Below are positions 48,126 through 61,300 of a stretch of 64,000 nucleotides of DNA, piece by piece. A model generated the notes under the pieces. It worked only from the letters and a program-made list of their open reading frames with translations, had not been told where the DNA came from and searched no databases. Position 1 is the first letter of the stretch. Each line of letters opens with the position of its first letter. The stretch covers positions 4,311,620-4,375,619 of the forward strand of contig NW_004454210.1 of NCBI RefSeq assembly GCF_000283155.1, written 5' to 3'. This DNA comes from Ceratotherium simum simum. Lineage: Eukaryota > Chordata > Mammalia > Perissodactyla > Rhinocerotidae. Position numbers and translations under genes: made by a program.

Positions 48126-49844
48126 TTCTCCTGCTGGTGGATACTGGAATATTAACTAGGTTCAAGGTCTTTGAAGCAAAGAGATTAACCTTTCTCCACT
48201 TGGAGAATCTCTGGTAGATAGGTTGGGAGAGACATATGCACAGAGAAGTCTTTTGATCACAGCAGCTGCCTTCAGCCCATTTTGCTTATGCATGCTCTGA
48301 CTCAGCCCCAAATCTGATAGGACCGCCAGAATCCTGATAAGGAATCTGGGGATGTCTTCCCAGAAAGAGACTGGCTCTGGGAAAAGTAGCCCATTCATGG
48401 TAGATGAGGAAGTTGTGCTCTTGGGTCTTATTGGTTTAACTCTTTTAAGCATTAATTAAGTCCATGAAATAAAAAATAATCATCTGTACATCATAGCCAT
48501 TAGCAGAACTAAGAATGGATTTCCTGATGTCAAAATAGGGCAGTTATTAAGGCTCTTGGCTTGTTTTAATTGGACCCGGATCTTTCAGACCAAGGTCTCT
48601 GCAGCCTTTGAAACCATTTATATTCCTTCTGCCTTGAGGGTCCCCACCCCAATTAAGTGGTGAGTCTGGGTGGGGCAGGGATATTAATAGGCCTTAGGTT
48701 TTCTGTTAGCCTTTTATTAATGTTGTAAGCTACAGCGGCCAGATGGTTTCAGCAGGGTTCACCTTCTGGTGCTGGGTTCCTGGCTGTCGTGGTTTTGTTC
48801 CGGCCATGATTTCTGACTCCTGCTGAAAGTTGGTCAAAGTCAGGGCCGGAAGTACGCTCCGCAGAAGAGCTCCAGGCTCCATTCAGACTGGAGTAGGTGC
48901 TTTAAGAAAAAGCAACCTGGAAGGTACCCTTGCCCTTCGGAGGATCTTCCCAGCAGCTTTCTGCTCTTAAATACCCACGTCACTTTTGAATCATCCAGTG
49001 GGGAGGGCTGAATTCTCCTGAATTTTCTAAGCAGTTTGAATCCATGACGATGGCCCCCTGAATTCACTAGATTTAGACTGACAAACACAACGGAATCTCC
49101 CTATTGACTTATCCTTAGTATGAAAATATAAAAGGATGCCCCACTCCCTTACTTTTTTCAGAACTGAAAATAAAACTTAAAATTCCCAGCTGTCATTTAT
49201 TACTATTGCCTTTAGCTCAAGTACTTTTAAAATAAATTACCTTTTAGAAATTGACCCAGGACTTCTAAAATCCACTGTAGCTGAGTCCTGCCAGCTTAAT
49301 TTTAATCAACAAAGGCATGGGGTGACTTTTCTGCAATTTTCCCACCAGGGCTGGGAGCATGGACTGTAATAACCTTTGCCTCCTGGGTTGACATTGTTCT
49401 TTTGAGGGGCCTCCCACCCGGTTCCTCTTTGTCTTCTTAAGAGAGCTCAAAGATACTGAATCCCTTGTACTAACTTCTCTGGAGGTTTGGGAGCCACCCT
49501 GAAGAAGCTACCCATGAGATAACCTCTGTGCCCCTCTGAAAAGTAGCTCCAGGAACCAGCCTGAGGCCAGTCCTCTAGGACCTCAGTCTGACCTGAGGAC
49601 AGCAAATACATAAACCATGTGACTAAAAGCACACAGACATTTTCTCATGATTTCTTCTCCCTAAGAATCCAAGCTCTATAGGGAAGGTCTTTTCTGTATT
49701 CCTCCTAGTGCCTAGAAAAATAAGTGAATTGTGTACCTATGAACATGCCCCTCACACACAAGCCCTCCCTCTGGGCCTGTTCCTTGCCCTGTTCCTACCT
49801 CTGACCTGCAGTAGTTGATCAATAAGGTCATTTTCTTATAATAA
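48126..49844. other. Intronic DNA, no exon recognised
   Basis: Short frames only, and no confident repeats. Confidence 0.45.
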
Positions 49845-50040
49845 CAATAATGATGATATGTTCCAGCCACTGCACTAAGCATTCATGTACAATATTGTGT
49901 TTAACCCTCACAACCTCCCCATGACCTCATTTTGCAGGTTCAGAGAGGGTAATTAACCAAAACCACACAGTGCGTGGGAGAGCTGGGGTTCAAACTTAGC
50001 TGTGCTTCAGTGTAAAGCCTCTGTTCTTACGCTTTCAGCT
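49845..50040 (-). repeat. MIR SINE
   Basis: ttccagccactgcactaagc, then cctcacaacctccccatgac, gcaggttcagagagggtaat and gctggggttcaaacttagct match reverse-complement MIR. Confidence 0.88.
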
Positions 50041-50965
50041 AAGTGATCCCGAGCCCTGAATTGGTGTTGCTGGTACAGAAATAATTACACGAAACTGAAC
50101 CCTCCCTGTTTCATATTGTGCTCTTGTAACATGCAAGTGGCCCAACCTCTCTGATAAGCCTAGAGACATTAGGGATGAGGGAGCCATTTCTGTGACCTGA
50201 ACATTGACCAGCAGGAGGAACAGGAGGTCCTGAGGCCCTAAGCACTTTTGGTGGGAACTGCTGACTGGTGGGATGGACGTCAGTCCTTGGCAGGAAGCTA
50301 GAACAGATTATTAAACAGATGGCTTATAAGTTCCAAAGACAGGAAACAGTGGTCATCCCTATGAACGAAGGTCTGCAGAGAGTGAATCGTGCCAAACCTC
50401 ATTTTTTTTGCAAGTCTTACTAGATTCATAAATGGGGGCTGACAGATGTAGTTTATCTGCATTTCAGCAAATCATTTCACACAGATGTGGGTTGAGAAAA
50501 GATGGACAGATGTGGGTTGGATGTTTAGTTGCAATTTAGATGGTTCAGAGAAGGCTGAACAAACAGCATCCGAAGAGTGTTGATTAATGTAGCAATGACA
50601 ATAGTCATTTGTTCTGAGTGCCAAACACAGGGTCAAGGATATAGCAAGCACTTAGTAAATATTTGTTGGTCATATTAAACTCAGGGGGAAGTCTTTAGTG
50701 GCTCCATGAAAGGCCTCTTTCTTTGATTTAGCAAACATTTACAGAATAGATGAGGGGTTTGGGAGATGGAAGGAACAAGGTCTGATCCTCCATGGAGGGA
50801 GGGAGAAGCCGGATCTAGTGCTGTCCATTTTCTTTTGACCTCCGGAGCCCAGCCCTCAGACATGGCGATGACTGAAGACAACCACAGATCTTTCCTTGTC
50901 TTTGGACACACTGCGTTTCATGAGCACTTAGGAATTCTGAGGGGGAGGTTTAGAGACTACTGTGG

Positions 50966-50971
<6 letters not shown>
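50041..50971. other. Intronic DNA, no exon recognised
   Basis: A short L2/MIR-like end (agcacttagtaaatatttgt) occurs near 50646. Otherwise nothing recognised. Confidence 0.45.

Positions 50972-50996
<25 letters not shown>
50972..50996 (+). repeat. (TG)12 microsatellite
   Basis: Twelve TG units plus one base, with no interruption. Confidence 0.95.
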
Positions 50997-51599
50997 TTAG
51001 TTTCTTGGCCCACCGCGCATCTAGAACCAGAACATCTCCACTTATCTGTTTTTTGTATTGGCCTTCTGGTAAGATTTCATTTAAAGAAGGAGTTCTCTTT
51101 TTGGCTCAAAATGTTTCTAAACCACAGACTCTGATGATATCTAAGATTTCTCCTAGCTCTAAAAATTAGGCGGTTCTTAAAAACTGTGTGGGAGAATGGA
51201 GTGCTCAAGGCAAGCTCTATAAAAACAGTGGCTTTATTTCCCATTCCCTTTCACCTCCTGGTACACTCAGTCTCCTTGGCAAATCTCTAAAAGTGTCCCC
51301 GCCATCTCCTTTCTTGTGAGTGCTCACTCCTAGCACCCTCTCAGGCCCCCAACAACTAGTCTTCCTGTAAGTTCCTTGTATGATATTGCCTTCTTAAGTG
51401 TAAATGACTGATGGCTTCCATTTACCCAGTGCAGATATCTGCATTGTTAAAGAAAACTCAGACTGAGAGCGGATCTCTGATTGGTAGAGTTTTAAGCAGC
51501 ATGGTCAAGTGAAGAATTTGAGAAAGAGGGACAGTTGCTTTGTCCCAGCGGTGCCTCCATGCATCTTGCTTAGAGAAATGTGGCCTTTTACCCAGGTTC
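50997..51599. other. Intronic DNA, no exon recognised
   Basis: No clear repeat or exon is visible. Confidence 0.45.
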
Positions 51600-51870
51600 A
51601 CTAGTTCATTCAAAACTAATTTTTAAGTACCTACTCTGGGCCAGCACGCTACTAGACACTGGGGGTAACTACCGAGTAAAAATAATCTCAGTCCCTACTC
51701 TCATAAAGCTTAGAGTCTGGGGGGAAGTGGCTATTTTATTTACAAATTAATTCACTACTTTAACAATTTTTCATTGAATGCCTGTTATATGCTGGGATAC
51801 AACCGTGAATAAACCAGATGAAGTTCATGCCCCCGGGACTTCTATTTATATGAGTACATAATTAAAATCT
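51600..51870 (+). repeat. Old interspersed repeat, family unresolved
   Basis: taagtacctactctgggcca ... ccctactctcataaagctta ... gcctgttatatgctgggata shows the same '..gccaggcac..ccctgccctcatgga..' motif twice in a row. It may be two copies of one family. Confidence 0.5.
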
Positions 51871-52109
51871 GAGATGTGTGTAATGAAGGTTAAAATGGAA
51901 GTTCTGACTAGGGTCCAAGATGCAAGAGATTCTGATGATATGCCTAATCACCCCCTGCAGATTTCCAAGGCAACATCTGTAAAGTGGCTTCATGATGCGT
52001 GGACCCCACAGCCAGATGAACGACAGAAAAAGGGTCAGGGTAGGGAGAAGGATTTGTAGGGGTATTTCTTGGAGAGAACAGTTGCTGCTGTGAGTCCCCA
52101 GTAGCCCTC

Positions 52110-52821
52110 TCAGTAGGAGGAGGGGGAGGGGGAGGTGGGGAGGGACAGGGAGGGGGAAGGGGAGGGTTCTGTGGGTTGCCCCTCATGTCTAGTGAGCTGG
52201 ATGAGGCCACTTGGAGAGCTTGGAGATGAGTTCCCTGAAGATGGTGAACACAGAGTTCCCACGTCCGAGAAAGCGGGGGCAGCCTGTGGCAGCAGGATAG
52301 CAATAGCTGCCATAGGGTTGGCCGGACTGCGTGTTGTGCGAGTCTCCTGTGGAGCAGATGTGGCCATGTGGAAGGAGGTCCAGTGTGGGGTCATCTTAGA
52401 TCCTGTCCAAGGCCATGTAGTGGGACAGAGGGACTTTAGCAGCAAGAAGCGAGAGGTAAATGCCACATCCAGAGGTTGTGGAAGCAGCCACAGGCAAACA
52501 CTGGGAATAAGGAGATACCCCCCCAATGTCAAGGAAACTGCAGGAGAGAGGATCCAGAAGGAAGGTCCAAAGGGCGCCCCATGGGAAAAGAGAGCCAACA
52601 TTAAACTCATGCCAGGCCCACAGAGCACAAAGCCAGCTTTATGGTCCCAGTTCAAGGAAGATCTACTCTTTCTCCTACCTCTGTTCACCTGTCCCTGCCT
52701 AACCAACAAGCCAGGGTGGGGCTGGGGAGAGAAGAGCAAAGTGGAGAAACAGAAGAGAGACAGCCATATCCCTCCGTTTCACGGGGAGTCCTGCCCAGCT
52801 GGGGGAGGAGGGAAGATTTAA
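52110..52821. other. Unexplained region with long open frames on both strands
   Basis: A 209-codon frame on the minus strand (52110-52739) overlaps a 228-codon frame on the plus strand (52135-52821). I recognise neither product. The minus strand matches the ANTXR1 direction and contains an acceptor-like cctctctcctgcag just upstream of about 52540. The region is GC-richer than its surroundings, which by itself lowers stop-codon density. It could be a decayed pseudogene, an unrecognised exon or chance. Confidence 0.3.
52116..52170 (+). repeat. G-rich purine tract
   Basis: Runs of GGGGG and GGGG separated by A or T (gtaggaggagggggaggggg and onward) form a polypurine tract with G-quadruplex potential on the plus strand. 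Confidence 0.8.
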
Positions 52822-52868
52822 TCCCAGATCAGATTTGAGGTTGTGATTAACCTCTTAGATTGGACTTT

Positions 52869-53163
52869 TTTTTTTTTTTTGAGGAAGATCAGCCCTGAGC
52901 TAACATCCGTGCTAATCCTCCTCTTTTTGCCGAGGAAGACCGGCTCTGAGCTAACATCTATTGCCAATCCTCCTCCTTTTTTTTTTTCCCCCAAAGCTAT
53001 GACATAGTTGTATGTCATAGTTGCACATCCTTCTAGTTGCTGTATGTGGGATGCGGCCTCAGCATGGCCGGACAAGCGGTGCGTCAGTGCGCGCCCGGGA
53101 TCCGAACCCGGGCCGCCAGTAGCGGAGCGCGCACACTTAACCGCCAAGCCATGGGGCAGGCCC
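52869..53163 (-). mobile_element. Composite ERE SINE with target duplication
   Basis: Same architecture as the copy at 32791-33126: tRNA-like head, module with agcaactagaaggatgtgca, then two gaggaag modules and a long A-tail on the minus strand. The ccccagtagat part of the middle module is altered to gctatgacat. Flanks tggacttt at 52861-52868 and 53164-53171 are the target duplication. The 109-codon frame here is an artefact. Confidence 0.94.
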
Positions 53164-53171
53164 TGGACTTT

Positions 53172-55039
53172 CTAACTACTGAATTTAGAGTGTGCTTTTG
53201 ATTGCAGACCTGTCGATAACTTAAGACTGGGCTGAACCGTTATGGGGCCTGCGAAGTTTGTAGCTGGTGGCAGGAGAAAAATCTTTCTTAATGAATAAAG
53301 TTTACAAGTGGTGGAGGGAAACACAAACCAAAGTTTTATTTTCATCATGTCACAAGTCTTCTTGTTTCACACACCAGGTACCAGTGCTCAGAAGGAGAGA
53401 CACCCAGTTTTGAGGGAACTGGTAACAAGGAACTAATCTACCCTGCAGGGCACCAAATGGCTTGGTCTCCCTGAGCTTGGGGACTCCAGCATCATTTTCT
53501 CTTCTTCCTCTTCACAGGCTCCAGAAACGCTCTTCTGGACTGAGCTCTTTGAGATACTCAGTTCCTTACACACATTTAGCTCTTTTACTCCTATAAGGAT
53601 GGCTGTGACTTAGTGTGGAGACTGCTCTAGCTCTGGCCTCAGTCCTGCCCTGGCTGAGCCCCGCCTGACTGTGGGTCATCTGGGGGCTGGTGGAGGGACC
53701 AGAGAAGCTGGGCCCACCTCTCTCCCACACCCCTCATTGGCCCATTATGCTCGGTGTTCAGTGCCCCCACCCACATCCCATGGCTGCTGGCACCTGGGGC
53801 ATGGTCATCTGCTCGAAACTTGTAAAAGTCAGAGGAAATGTTGACTGGAACCCAGGCCTCTTGGCATTCAGGCTCTTTCCACGAACCACATTTGGGAGAC
53901 TGATTTAGGTGTTGCCCTGATGCTCTGAAATGGAATTTATACACAAGCATGAAAGAAATACATCTGGGCATTTAACAGAGTGTTAGAGACGGGATCTGGC
54001 AAACCTGCCAAGCTATGCTTCCATAGGATGAGCTCTTCCAGGGTGGAAATCTGGCAAGGCCATTGGCCTTTGCAGAAGGTAACGAAGTCAATGGAAATAG
54101 ACTGACATCTTTCAAAGGATGGGCTCTTCTGGAAGATGTCTGTTTAACTTTGTTTACAACATAGGCCATTTTGTTTGGCATTTTTCAAATGTACAGGGGA
54201 AAAAAGAAAGGAAAAGAAGGTCTGGTCTATTTAGGAAAACAGACTTGTTAAATGGAGTGGCCATTTTTGTGTCAGTTAGAAGCATGAAGCAGTCGTGGGA
54301 ATGTTTCTTGTGTCTCCATCTCAGGCAGTTGGCCATTTGGCAAAGAAAAAGATCACAGACTGCCTAGCCATGGGAAACAGCCTAAAAAAGTCTAGGTAGT
54401 GAGTGCACGGGGCTACAAATTCAAGGTTTAAGCCCAGCTCAAGCTGCTCTGTGGGTTTTAATTCCCTCCTGCGTAAAAGGAAGGCACTGGTGTTGGTGGA
54501 AACAATAGTTTTAGGATTATTTAATTTGTACTTTGTAGGTTATTTATTTTGTTTAATATTTAGTACAAAATATATGGTATAACATTTACAAAAAACAACC
54601 AAGAAATGAATACATACTGTATGCTGTTTTCTTAATTATATACATAACAATTATTATTATAAAACACAGGTTGGGTTAAAGGGTCACAGTTGGTGCCAAT
54701 TCTCAGATACGGCACCTCCAGTTAGAGCTGATGCCCTACAAATGTGCACTGGCCCTCAGCAGGGCGTGGCCTGGGGCCACGTCCTCCTCCCTGGGAGTTG
54801 CCGTCCAGTCATACAAGCAGAACCTTATGGATCTTCTTTTCCACAAAGTAGTCAAGGTGCTTTCCCTGAGCTCTGTCTCCCACCTACACTCACCAAAAGT
54901 ATCCTAAGATCCTGGGGGATTCTCTTTCCATTTGTCACCTCCATGCTCTTCTCTCCTCTTCCTCAACCTCCTTCTTCCTGTCTTCCTCCTCTCTGACCTC
55001 TTTCTTTGTGCTTCTCCTCCTCCTTTACCTCCTTCCTGC
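53172..55039. other. Intronic DNA, no exon recognised
   Basis: Contains a CT-rich tract from about 54945 to 55050. No recognisable coding sequence. Confidence 0.45.
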
Positions 55040-55290
55040 CTCTCCTTGTCTTTCATGCCTACCACGTGTGAGGTATTAGAGATAGAAAGGGGTAGAGACC
55101 AGCTATGAAATGCTAAATGAGTGGGACATGAAGCATGTGATGATAGTTCAGAGGCAGGAGGCATCTCCAAAGATTTCTAGAGCAGACAGGACTTGGGTTG
55201 AAGTACAACGAGCGGGGAGGAAAGGGCAGGATAACTTGGGTCAGGGCATGGTGTGAGCAGAGGTCTAGAGGCGGGAATATATAAGGCACG
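55040..55290 (+). repeat. Old interspersed repeat, same type as 6390-7960
   Basis: The phrases aggtattagagatagaaagg and cagggcatggtgtgagcaga recall the long old unit near 6.4-8.0 kb. The match is weak. Confidence 0.35.
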
Positions 55291-56749
55291 TCAGCTGAAA
55301 CAATGCCTCAAAGAGCAGGCTGCTCTGTGCGGGACTCAGGAGAGGCAGGGCCTGACCAACTGTGCGGGTGATGGAGGAACTGCTGCTTAGCCCAGCATTT
55401 CTCAAAGGGCCTTCCATACGGCATCAGTCCCCAGTCACGCTCTATAAACACAGAGGGCTCATTTACAAGTTTGAGAAATTGATCCGGGAAATCAACTGCA
55501 CAATATATCTCCCCTTTGGAGATTCCCAATGCAATCGGCTTATTAAAGCATCTTTGAAGTCTTGCAGAGAAAAAAACCCTTTTTAACTTTCTTAAATGCG
55601 GCATTTTCCAAACTTATTTGACACCTATGAGCAGCTGTGGAGTAAGCGTTCCACAAAACACACCTTGTGTGGGCAGGCAGTGGGAGCCAATGAAGGTTTC
55701 AGAGGGGGTAGTTCGTTACTGGGAATGACTAAAAACTCCCTCAGTCAGAGAGGTGGGTGTGGAGTGTATGCAGATGTGCCAAACACCTGCTGCCGAGGCT
55801 GATCCCCCTCTATTTTCCTGGGAAGACACTGGCTGTATTGGTAGATGAAGAAGGGAGAGTTCTCATTCCTTAGCACTGAGAGCATTTATTGCCCTTGGGT
55901 ATTAATGAAGGCTCAGTGCACACGCCAAGATAATGTTTTCACTGGCTAGAGGAGGAGTGGCATATGCATATGCGTGCACGCGTAAATTCTGCTGACTGGC
56001 AACCCTTTTGGATCTCATATTCCCCCTGCTTTTCTTTGTTTAGCCAAAGCCTGAGCACCCTCTAAGGAAAAGGTTAAGTCGTACTTCCTCTCTGTAATCT
56101 TTTTCGACCAATCCTGCTCTTTGGCTTGCCCACTCCACCCATGATCTCCCTCTTCTTCATCTTACTGTCAGCAGCAAACAAGCAATCACTTTAGACACAC
56201 CATCTGGTTCCTTCCCTATCCCCTCTGTCCCGCATTCAGGCGCCTGCTCCAATGCTGTGCCCCCAGGGTGCATGGTACATTTGCTGATGATTGGCATATA
56301 TGACATTGCATTCTTCTGCTTTTTCAGTCTCCAAACTGTAGCAGGGCAAGTGAATGTGCAAACGACTCATCTTCCTGCCGGCCTCAACATGAGATAGAAC
56401 AGAATCACTTCACATTTATTTCCATTGAAGTGATTCTGGAATATAGCAAGGCCTCATTATTCACCATGGACGTATTTCTAAAGGTCACCATGAACAATTA
56501 AGAGACTAACAGCTAGGCAGGGCAATGACTTAAAAACAAAACAATGGGGTGACAAGCAATGGCACTCTGCCAGAGTGTCATTCTGCTTTCTGGGCATTAT
56601 TGAGAGGCCGCTACTGGGTGAACAGGGATTAGGTTTCCCAGGGCAGAGCCTGCTGGGAAGGACAATGCAGGAGGTGGAGGGCGCTAGAGGGACAATCAGG
56701 TCAAAAGAGGGATAAGGCATCCATCAGCAAGTCTCATCGGCTATATGTC
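55291..56749. other. Intronic DNA, no exon recognised
   Basis: Contains the small palindromic catatgcatatg at about 55962-55973. Short frames on both strands at 55308-55604 have no domain. Confidence 0.45.
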
Positions 56750-57420
56750 CACAGCACTTCCAGAATCCACCCACTCCTTGCCATTTCCACTCTGTCCTCA
56801 CCAGGCCACCGTCGCCTCTCACCCAGGACTGTTGCAACAACCTCCTCCCCGATCTCCCAGCTTCTACTCCGGCCTCCTTACAATAGATTCTTACAGTCGC
56901 ATCAAGGGCAGTCTTTGTAGAATGTGAATTAGATCACATCCTTCCTCTGCTAAAGCTCCACTCCATGAAGCCTTCACGTTACACCCAGAGTGAAATCCAG
57001 TCCTTGGTTTACAAGCTCTGCCTGCCACGGCCCCGCCTTCATCTCCGGCCTCACCGCCCACCCATCTCCCACTACACTTGACCAGCACTGGCCCCCGACT
57101 TCCTCCGACGTGCCAAGGTCCCTCCAGCCTTGCAGGCTTCGCACTAGTTATCCGTTCCTGATCTTGATGTGGCCAGTTCCTTCTTGTCATTCAGATCTCA
57201 TCTTCGATGTCACCTCTTAAATGTCAACATCTCCAAAGGCAAGGCTTTTCCAACCAAGCAGGCTGGAGAACTATTTTCTTTCCATCCCTCCACCCTATTC
57301 TAATTCTTGATATAGCACTTGTCGCTTGGGTGCAGGGAGTCCTAGAGTACAAACTCCATGAAAGGACCATGGCCTCCTGGTCCACCAGTGCTTAGCACAA
57401 CAAATCAATGTGTCGAATGA
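56750..57420 (+). repeat. L2 LINE, long fragment
   Basis: gttgcaacaacctcctcccc, then agatcacatccttcctctgc, taaagctccactccatgaag, ttcagatctcatcttcgatg and atagcacttgtcgcttgg run in the L2 order to the 3' end. Frames inside it are LINE relics. Confidence 0.85.
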
Positions 57421-57424
57421 ATAG

Positions 57425-57665
57425 ATGCTAGTTTTTCCACTTATCAGCTGTGGAGCCTAAGCTCTTGAGTCCTCTGTAAAGAGAATTTCCTCATCTGTAA
57501 AATGCAAGTGAGAACACCTACATCAAAGGGTTATTGGAGGAAATGCATTAGAAAATAATTGTAAATTATAAGACTCTTGGCAAATACTAGTTACTTGACT
57601 TGCTCAAGTCAAGTCAGGTTCCTTTTTGGTAAAATGGGAATAATGTATTTCCAGCAATTTTTCAA
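57425..57665 (+). repeat. MIR SINE fragment
   Basis: ccacttatcagctgtggagc, then tcctcatctgtaaaatgcaa and acatcaaagggttattggag follow sense MIR. Confidence 0.75.
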
Positions 57666-58004
57666 AGATAAAGTAGAGTTGAGAATCCAATAAATGTACA
57701 AATACTTAGAACACAGTTTTAACTGCTACAAGCCCTTTCTTCCCTGTGCTGATAGCAGAGGGAAGCTTAAAAACAAAACCCTGGTCCGGAGCATGCAAGA
57801 TTTCTGGCTGGGAACAAGAAGTTTGGGATAGGAACTGGCCCAGAAATGCAGACACAGCTGACCTAATAGAAAACAGCAAGGGCAGACAGAGACCCATAAT
57901 TTTTAAAATTCTCATTGTATTCACAAAATAGAAATTGTTGGAGGACTCAGAGCCTGTATGAAATCATGTCATCCCCTTTCTCACAGTTTCTCCCAGGCTA
58001 GTCC

Positions 58005-58365
58005 TCTAGACCAGCACAGTCGACTAGAAATACAGCACAAACCACCTGGGTAATTTTCAGTTTTCTAGTAGCCACATTTGTAAAAAGTAAAAACAAACAG
58101 GTGAAATTAATTTTAATAATATATCTTATTTAGCCAAATATACCAGAATGTCATCATTTCAATATGTCATCAATGTATTTACTAATTTTTAGTAATAAAA
58201 ATTACTAAAGAGATATTTCACATTCTTTTTTTCATATTACTTCTTTGAAAATCCAGAGTGTATTTTACACTTACTGCGTGTGTCATTTCTAACTAGCCAC
58301 ATTTCAAGTGCTCAATAGCCACACGGGCTTGTGGCTGCCTTACCAGACAGTGCAGCTCTAGACTT
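58005..58365 (-). mobile_element. MER5-type hAT-Charlie relic
   Basis: tctagtagccacatttgtaa on one side and actagccacatttcaagtgc, tcaatagccacacgggcttg, ccagacagtgcagctctaga on the other mark a MER5-like hAT element in antisense orientation. No transposase is encoded. Confidence 0.75.
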
Positions 58366-61300
58366 TACTTTCGAGGTGTTCAAGGTCTGAAAACATCTTT
58401 TGCTACTAGCGAGGGTGAAAAGGGAGGTCACAAATAATTTTTTAAACGACTGCATTTGTAATCCCACCAAGTTGCCTAGTGTTCTTGTACACATGGAGGG
58501 AAGCCCTAGTTGACTCTTCCAGTGGCCAGTGAAGAGCCTAAAAGAAAATTCTTTAATTTAAATTCCTGTCATGGAAAACTTTTGTCTTCTGATCTCCACG
58601 GACTTTTAAAGGAATGTAAAACTGTATTTGAAACTCTGTCTGCCTATCTGTCTATCTATCTATCTTCTGGAAGTGATAGGAAGATTACTCATTTGAAATC
58701 AAATCATGTCCCTCTCCTCTAACCTTGGCCTTACTGGGGAAGACTTATAAAAAGCTGTGTTTCTTCAGGGAGGGACAGTTTGTTCCATGGTTTACAAAGC
58801 TAGAGAATTTGAATAATCAGATTGTTGTCATTAAAAATAATCAAACTTGGAAAAGGATTAGACTAAGCATGTTATCAATGGAATGGGCTTGAGAGAGCAA
58901 GAAAATCATTACAGAGTAAAGTTATCCAAAAATCACTGTGCTCCTTTGACACATAAATCTATTATAGAGTCTTGGACTTTTTGGACATGGATTTGTTGAG
59001 TTTTATAAAGGACAGGAATCAAAGCCTGGCTGTGGATGACACTCTTGAGGGACAGAACATTCATTCCAGCATTAGAGTCTACAGCAATCTGAAAGCACGG
59101 CAATGCTGCTGGATAAAACTGGAGTTTTCACATTGGCAAGATTTAACGGGCAGGTTAAATCTTTTGGAAGCTTCCACCTATATAGCTTATGAGTGGCGTG
59201 GTGTGGGATGTAGACATGTGGGTTGTTGGCTTGATATTAATTACTTATGAGGTCCAGTTTTTGCTACGAGATTCTGTTTTGATCCATTAGCTAACACATT
59301 TGCAACTTTAGGCCACCAGCAGAGGATCTAGTGCAGAATGAGCTAGTGAAGCTGATGGGGTGCAGTGGGGACCATGGGCTATGGGGAGTTCTCATGTACT
59401 TATTCCTGGTTTGGAGGGGTGCTTACTGTTTTCAAGCACAGAAGGTGGCCTCAGTTCTGTAGCTGCCTTGACAATCTCTGGAGGACAACATGGTCTCCCC
59501 TAGGCCTATAGATGTAATGGGGCATGGAGGCAACGGGCTCATGAATTCTGGTAAGCTTGCTTCCATCACCAAAGGGAAAAACACTCACTCTCCTTTCCAT
59601 TTCTCTTTACTGCCATGCCTAAGTAACCCAACTTTGCTTGATCAGAACTACTTTTCTTTCTAGAAAGAGAAAGAAGGGGAACACTTTCCATCTTGTATAG
59701 CAACAGAAAAGATTCCACAGTGGACTTTCCAGTGGGCCCACTTTCACTGGTTATACCACTAAGGGGAATGGATGTCTGTTATGATGTCCAGTTTTCCAGA
59801 GTCTGTGACATTTAGAGTCTCCCATTACAAATCACCTTTAGTGAGCAGTAGAGAATATGGAAAAGCTTACACAAGATTTACTTCCATTTAGAGCTTGTAC
59901 TCAAATCAGAGTCCTTGAAAAGTAGGTATGCCAGTGAGTAACTTGGGTGTCAGCTGCTAGAACCACACTGTTCAATGGCACAACCCAATCCAGATGCTGG
60001 GGGGAAACACAGGAATGAACAGAGGGGATGAAGGCTAGAGGAGTGAGCACCCCCAAAGCTAACTCTGCCATCACTGTGGATTCTGAACACGTCTTTGCTC
60101 TTGATGGTATTAGCCAAAAAGAAAAAACATTAAAACACTAAAACACTAAACAAATATCATAAGAATGAATTTGTAAAGTGAAACTAGTAAAGTCTTAGTT
60201 GTTTTTCTATTAAACTTTCTATTTTCAAACAAATTTTACAAAAAGTCAAAGTTAATAAATGGCAACGATAAAAAGTATGAATAGCAGCTGTAATGAAAGT
60301 TTAGTGTTTTAATAACCCTTAATCAGCCTCATTTTGCCTGGAGATGCCCCTAGAAGACTTTGTGGACTCTTTCTATTAAAAGGCAGAGGGTTCACTGAGA
60401 CATCTTTGCCCCCTACTAAAATGTGGTTGCCTACAAAGGGAACATTATAAAAGTTTATAAACAGCAATGAGTACCTGGGGGTTGCAGAAAAAGTCACAAT
60501 CCCTGAGACAAGGAAACAAATTGAGCCACATCCTCAGTGCTGTGAGGGAAAGTAAAAGAATACGAGCTAGGGTCCCTTTTCTCAAATCATGCACAGTTTA
60601 TTCAGGAAGTAAAAAGTCAGTATTGACTTTAAGTTAAGATGGTGCTAAACTTTGTGGCAGTAGCTGCGAGCACAAGAGGAAGGAGGGGCCCGAGAAAATC
60701 TGATCCTAGGTCAGATTTTGCCATCTATGATTCAACCCAACACTTTCAAGCCAGAACAGAACTCCTCGGCAGCCTGAGTTAGGACTATTCTCAATTGAGG
60801 CCTATCGCAGAGTCGTAGACTATCCCTAGGGAGGATCTTTTCCAATACCCTTAGCTGGAGGAACAGGCCCATGGCAGCCAAGGGGCTTCATATAAACATC
60901 ATGCTTGAGCAAAGTAGCAAACTTCCTAAAATGTCATGCACTTGGGTGAAATTTTGACCCTAGAACCAAGCCTACCTCCCTCAATCCCGATTCTGTTTGG
61001 GAGGAAAAAAATGAGGTCAGAGAATGTGAACAGGGCTGTCTTTATTACCCAGCCTGGTCTTGTTCAGCTTCTAGCATTTACGTCTCCTCTGTGTGCTGTT
61101 TGCACCTTGATACAGGACCTGACCTTCTGTTGATGCAGCTGTTTGGGAGATGAGGCAATTCAAAGGTGAAAGTCCTAAAAGAAGCTATAAAATGACGATG
61201 GTGATGAGTGCGTGTGTGTGCGTGTGGAAAAAGGGGAGTTAGATTGTGGGGAATTGGACGAGAGAGGGAGGGGGAAGCAGGAGAGGGAGAGGGAGAACCC

